The position numbers and the translations under genes are program-made. Shown one piece after another: positions 14,808 to 16,073 of a stretch of DNA of 16,073 nt (the stretch's first letter is position 1; each line of letters opens with the position of its first letter). The notes beneath the pieces were generated by a model that saw only the letters and a program-made list of their open reading frames with translations, searched no databases and was not told the DNA's origin. This DNA comes from Bryobacteraceae bacterium (GTDB lineage Bacteria > Acidobacteriota > Terriglobia > Bryobacterales > Bryobacteraceae). The DNA lies in contig JASHQT010000219.1 of assembly GCA_030039005.1 (NCBI GenBank), positions 1 to 16,073 of the forward strand, given 5' to 3'.

Positions 14808-16073
14808 TCAATTCAGCCGAATTCTGTTATAGGCATCCTGCGCCGACATATCCGACAGGATCACCTGATCGCCAACCTTCAATCCGTCCACGATCTCGAT
14901 ATTATTCACCGACGCGCGCCCCAGGTTCACATTCACTCGCTCCGCCTCTTTGCCGTCGCCGTCCAACTTGAACAGCGTGATTTTGGCTCCCGCCTGCCCC
15001 ACCACGGGCCGCCCGACATACACCACGTCGCTCAACTTTTCGAGCGTAATGGTTCCGTCCACGCTCAGATCCGGGCGCGCACCCTCCGGCAGCGGACCCT
15101 CCAGGGTCACGTCCACATCCACGGTTCCATTCACCGCCGCCGGGTCGATACGCGAGACGTGCCCGGGAATGATCCCGTTGCGCGTATCGATGGAGGCTGA
15201 TTGTCCCAGCGCCACGTCCTTGACCTGCGTTTCCGGGATTTTCAGCGTCGCTTTGAGCTTCTTGGGTTGCGCGATTTTTGCGAGAATTGTCCCTGGTGTG
15301 ACGCGCATGCCCACTTCGAGCGGCGTCGCGGTGGTGCCGAGCTGCGTGAGCGTGCCGTCGGCGCCCGAGCGTATGGTCAACTCATCCACCTGCTGTTTCT
15401 TCAGCAAGTAGGCGGCTTGCAGTTTTTCGATCTGCACCTTCTGCGCGTCGATTTGGGCCTGAATCGATTTGTCGCTGATATCCAACTGCTGCTTCGAGAG
15501 CGCGTAGCGATCCTTCAAATCCTGATACTTGGCGACGGACAGCTTGGTATCCAGGTCCGATTTCAAACCAAGTTTAGTGAGTTCGGCATCGCGATCCGCT
15601 TGCAGCTTCGCCTGCTCCATGTCGGACTTCACCTCTTCGGTGGTGGCTTTTTGGGCGAGCTGCTGCGTCTCAAGCTGCACTCGCAGGTTGTCCAGGTTCG
15701 CTTGCGCCGCTTTCACCTGCCATTCCAGGTCCGCGGCCGCCAGATCCATGTCGGGATTGCTCAAGATCATCAGGACGTCGTTAGTGTGCAGCGAGGCGCC
15801 GGGCAGAAAATTGATCTTCTCCACGCGCCCGTCGGAATCCGCGGGGATCCACATGTACTGTTCGACCACCAGCGTCCCCAATCCGCGCACATCGCGCACC
15901 ATGGGGCCGCGTTTGACCGTATCAATCCACACCGTCGCGCGATCCACCGAAGGCGCCGCGGGCTTCAGCCGGGAGAGCCCCCAGGTGATCAGCGGGATAG
16001 CCGCCACCAGAATCGCGATGAAGATAATGCGGCGAATCAGCTTCCGGCGAGCGACTTCTTTGCCGCGGGGTAC
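14808..16073 (-). CDS. Periplasmic adaptor (membrane fusion protein, HlyD/MacA type), N-terminus cut
   Basis: 422 visible residues; the frame is open to the window edge. The first visible residues VPRGKEVARRKLIRR and the following hydrophobic stretch (FIAILVAAIPLITWGL) are a cytoplasmic basic end and inner-membrane anchor, so only a few codons are missing. The GTG at 16007 lies within this anchor and is not the start. Next come a lipoyl-like half (GRVEKINFLPGASLHTNDVL), a long heptad-rich hairpin (about 110-225, WQVKAAQANLDNLRVQLE to LLKKQQVDEL), the second lipoyl half (GADGTLTQLG), a beta-barrel and a membrane-proximal domain ending DAYNRIRLN. Such adaptors link an inner-membrane pump to an outer-membrane channel. 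The adjacent ABC ATPases suggest a MacAB-type exporter; the permease would be upstream of the window. Confidence 0.9.
   Translation of the reverse strand, partial: VPRGKEVARRKLIRRIIFIAILVAAIPLITWGLSRLKPAAPSVDRATVWIDTVKRGPMVRDVRGLGTLVVEQYMWIPADSDGRVEKINFLPGASLHTNDVLMILSNPDMDLAAADLEWQVKAAQANLDNLRVQLETQQLAQKATTEEVKSDMEQAKLQADRDAELTKLGLKSDLDTKLSVAKYQDLKDRYALSKQQLDISDKSIQAQIDAQKVQIEKLQAAYLLKKQQVDELTIRSGADGTLTQLGTTATPLEVGMRVTPGTILAKIAQPKKLKATLKIPETQVKDVALGQSASIDTRNGIIPGHVSRIDPAAVNGTVDVDVTLEGPLPEGARPDLSVDGTITLEKLSDVVYVGRPVVGQAGAKITLFKLDGDGKEAERVNVNLGRASVNNIEIVDGLKVGDQVILSDMSAQDAYNRIRLN

Overview
The window looks like a chromosomal segment of an acidobacterium, probably close to Bryobacterales/Solibacter. 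The reasons are a full-length permease of the acidobacterial duplicated orphan permease (ADOP) type, high GC, frequent GTG/TTG starts, and a short dispersed GC-rich repeat that I associate from memory with such genomes. Lineage is inferred from gene content, not from a marker gene.

Left part (1-4946). The 3' end of a plus-strand gene resembling the ethanolamine ammonia-lyase small subunit runs convergently into a minus-strand vapBC toxin-antitoxin pair. That pair has a near-consensus promoter that would give a leaderless mRNA. Upstream on the minus strand is a tightly overlapping operon in the order lpdA (E3), lipB (octanoyltransferase), 2-oxo acid dehydrogenase E2, then a DinB-like protein. 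Overlaps are 8, 4 and 4 bp. The operon makes the lipoyl-bearing E2, the enzyme that supplies its octanoyl group, and the E3 that reoxidises the lipoyl arm. No E1 is present. The C-terminus of LipB carries a long tail containing an 18-bp tandem repeat and pieces of the dispersed repeat.

Middle part (5045-10356). A large ADOP permease on the minus strand is divergent from two plus-strand genes: a TadE-like pilus-assembly protein and a secreted protein with two TonB C-terminal-like domains. A MacB/LolD-type ABC ATPase follows on the minus strand with a strong ribosome binding site before a TTG start. After a 345-bp gap comes a ribbon-helix-helix antitoxin-like gene without a visible toxin, preceded by three contiguous 10-bp direct repeats.

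Right part (10399-16073). One minus-strand gene cluster reads: periplasmic adaptor (membrane fusion protein, cut by the window edge), ABC ATPase, a 62-residue single-pass membrane protein, a second and divergent ABC ATPase, an NtrC-type sigma54 response regulator, and an NtrY-like histidine kinase. This looks like a MacAB-type export system with its own two-component control. The permease(s) are presumably outside the window, upstream of the adaptor. The ATPase at 9061 is a close paralog of the one at 14055. The most interesting points are this cluster with its small membrane protein and atypical second ATPase, the repeat-derived LipB tail, and the two antitoxin control regions.
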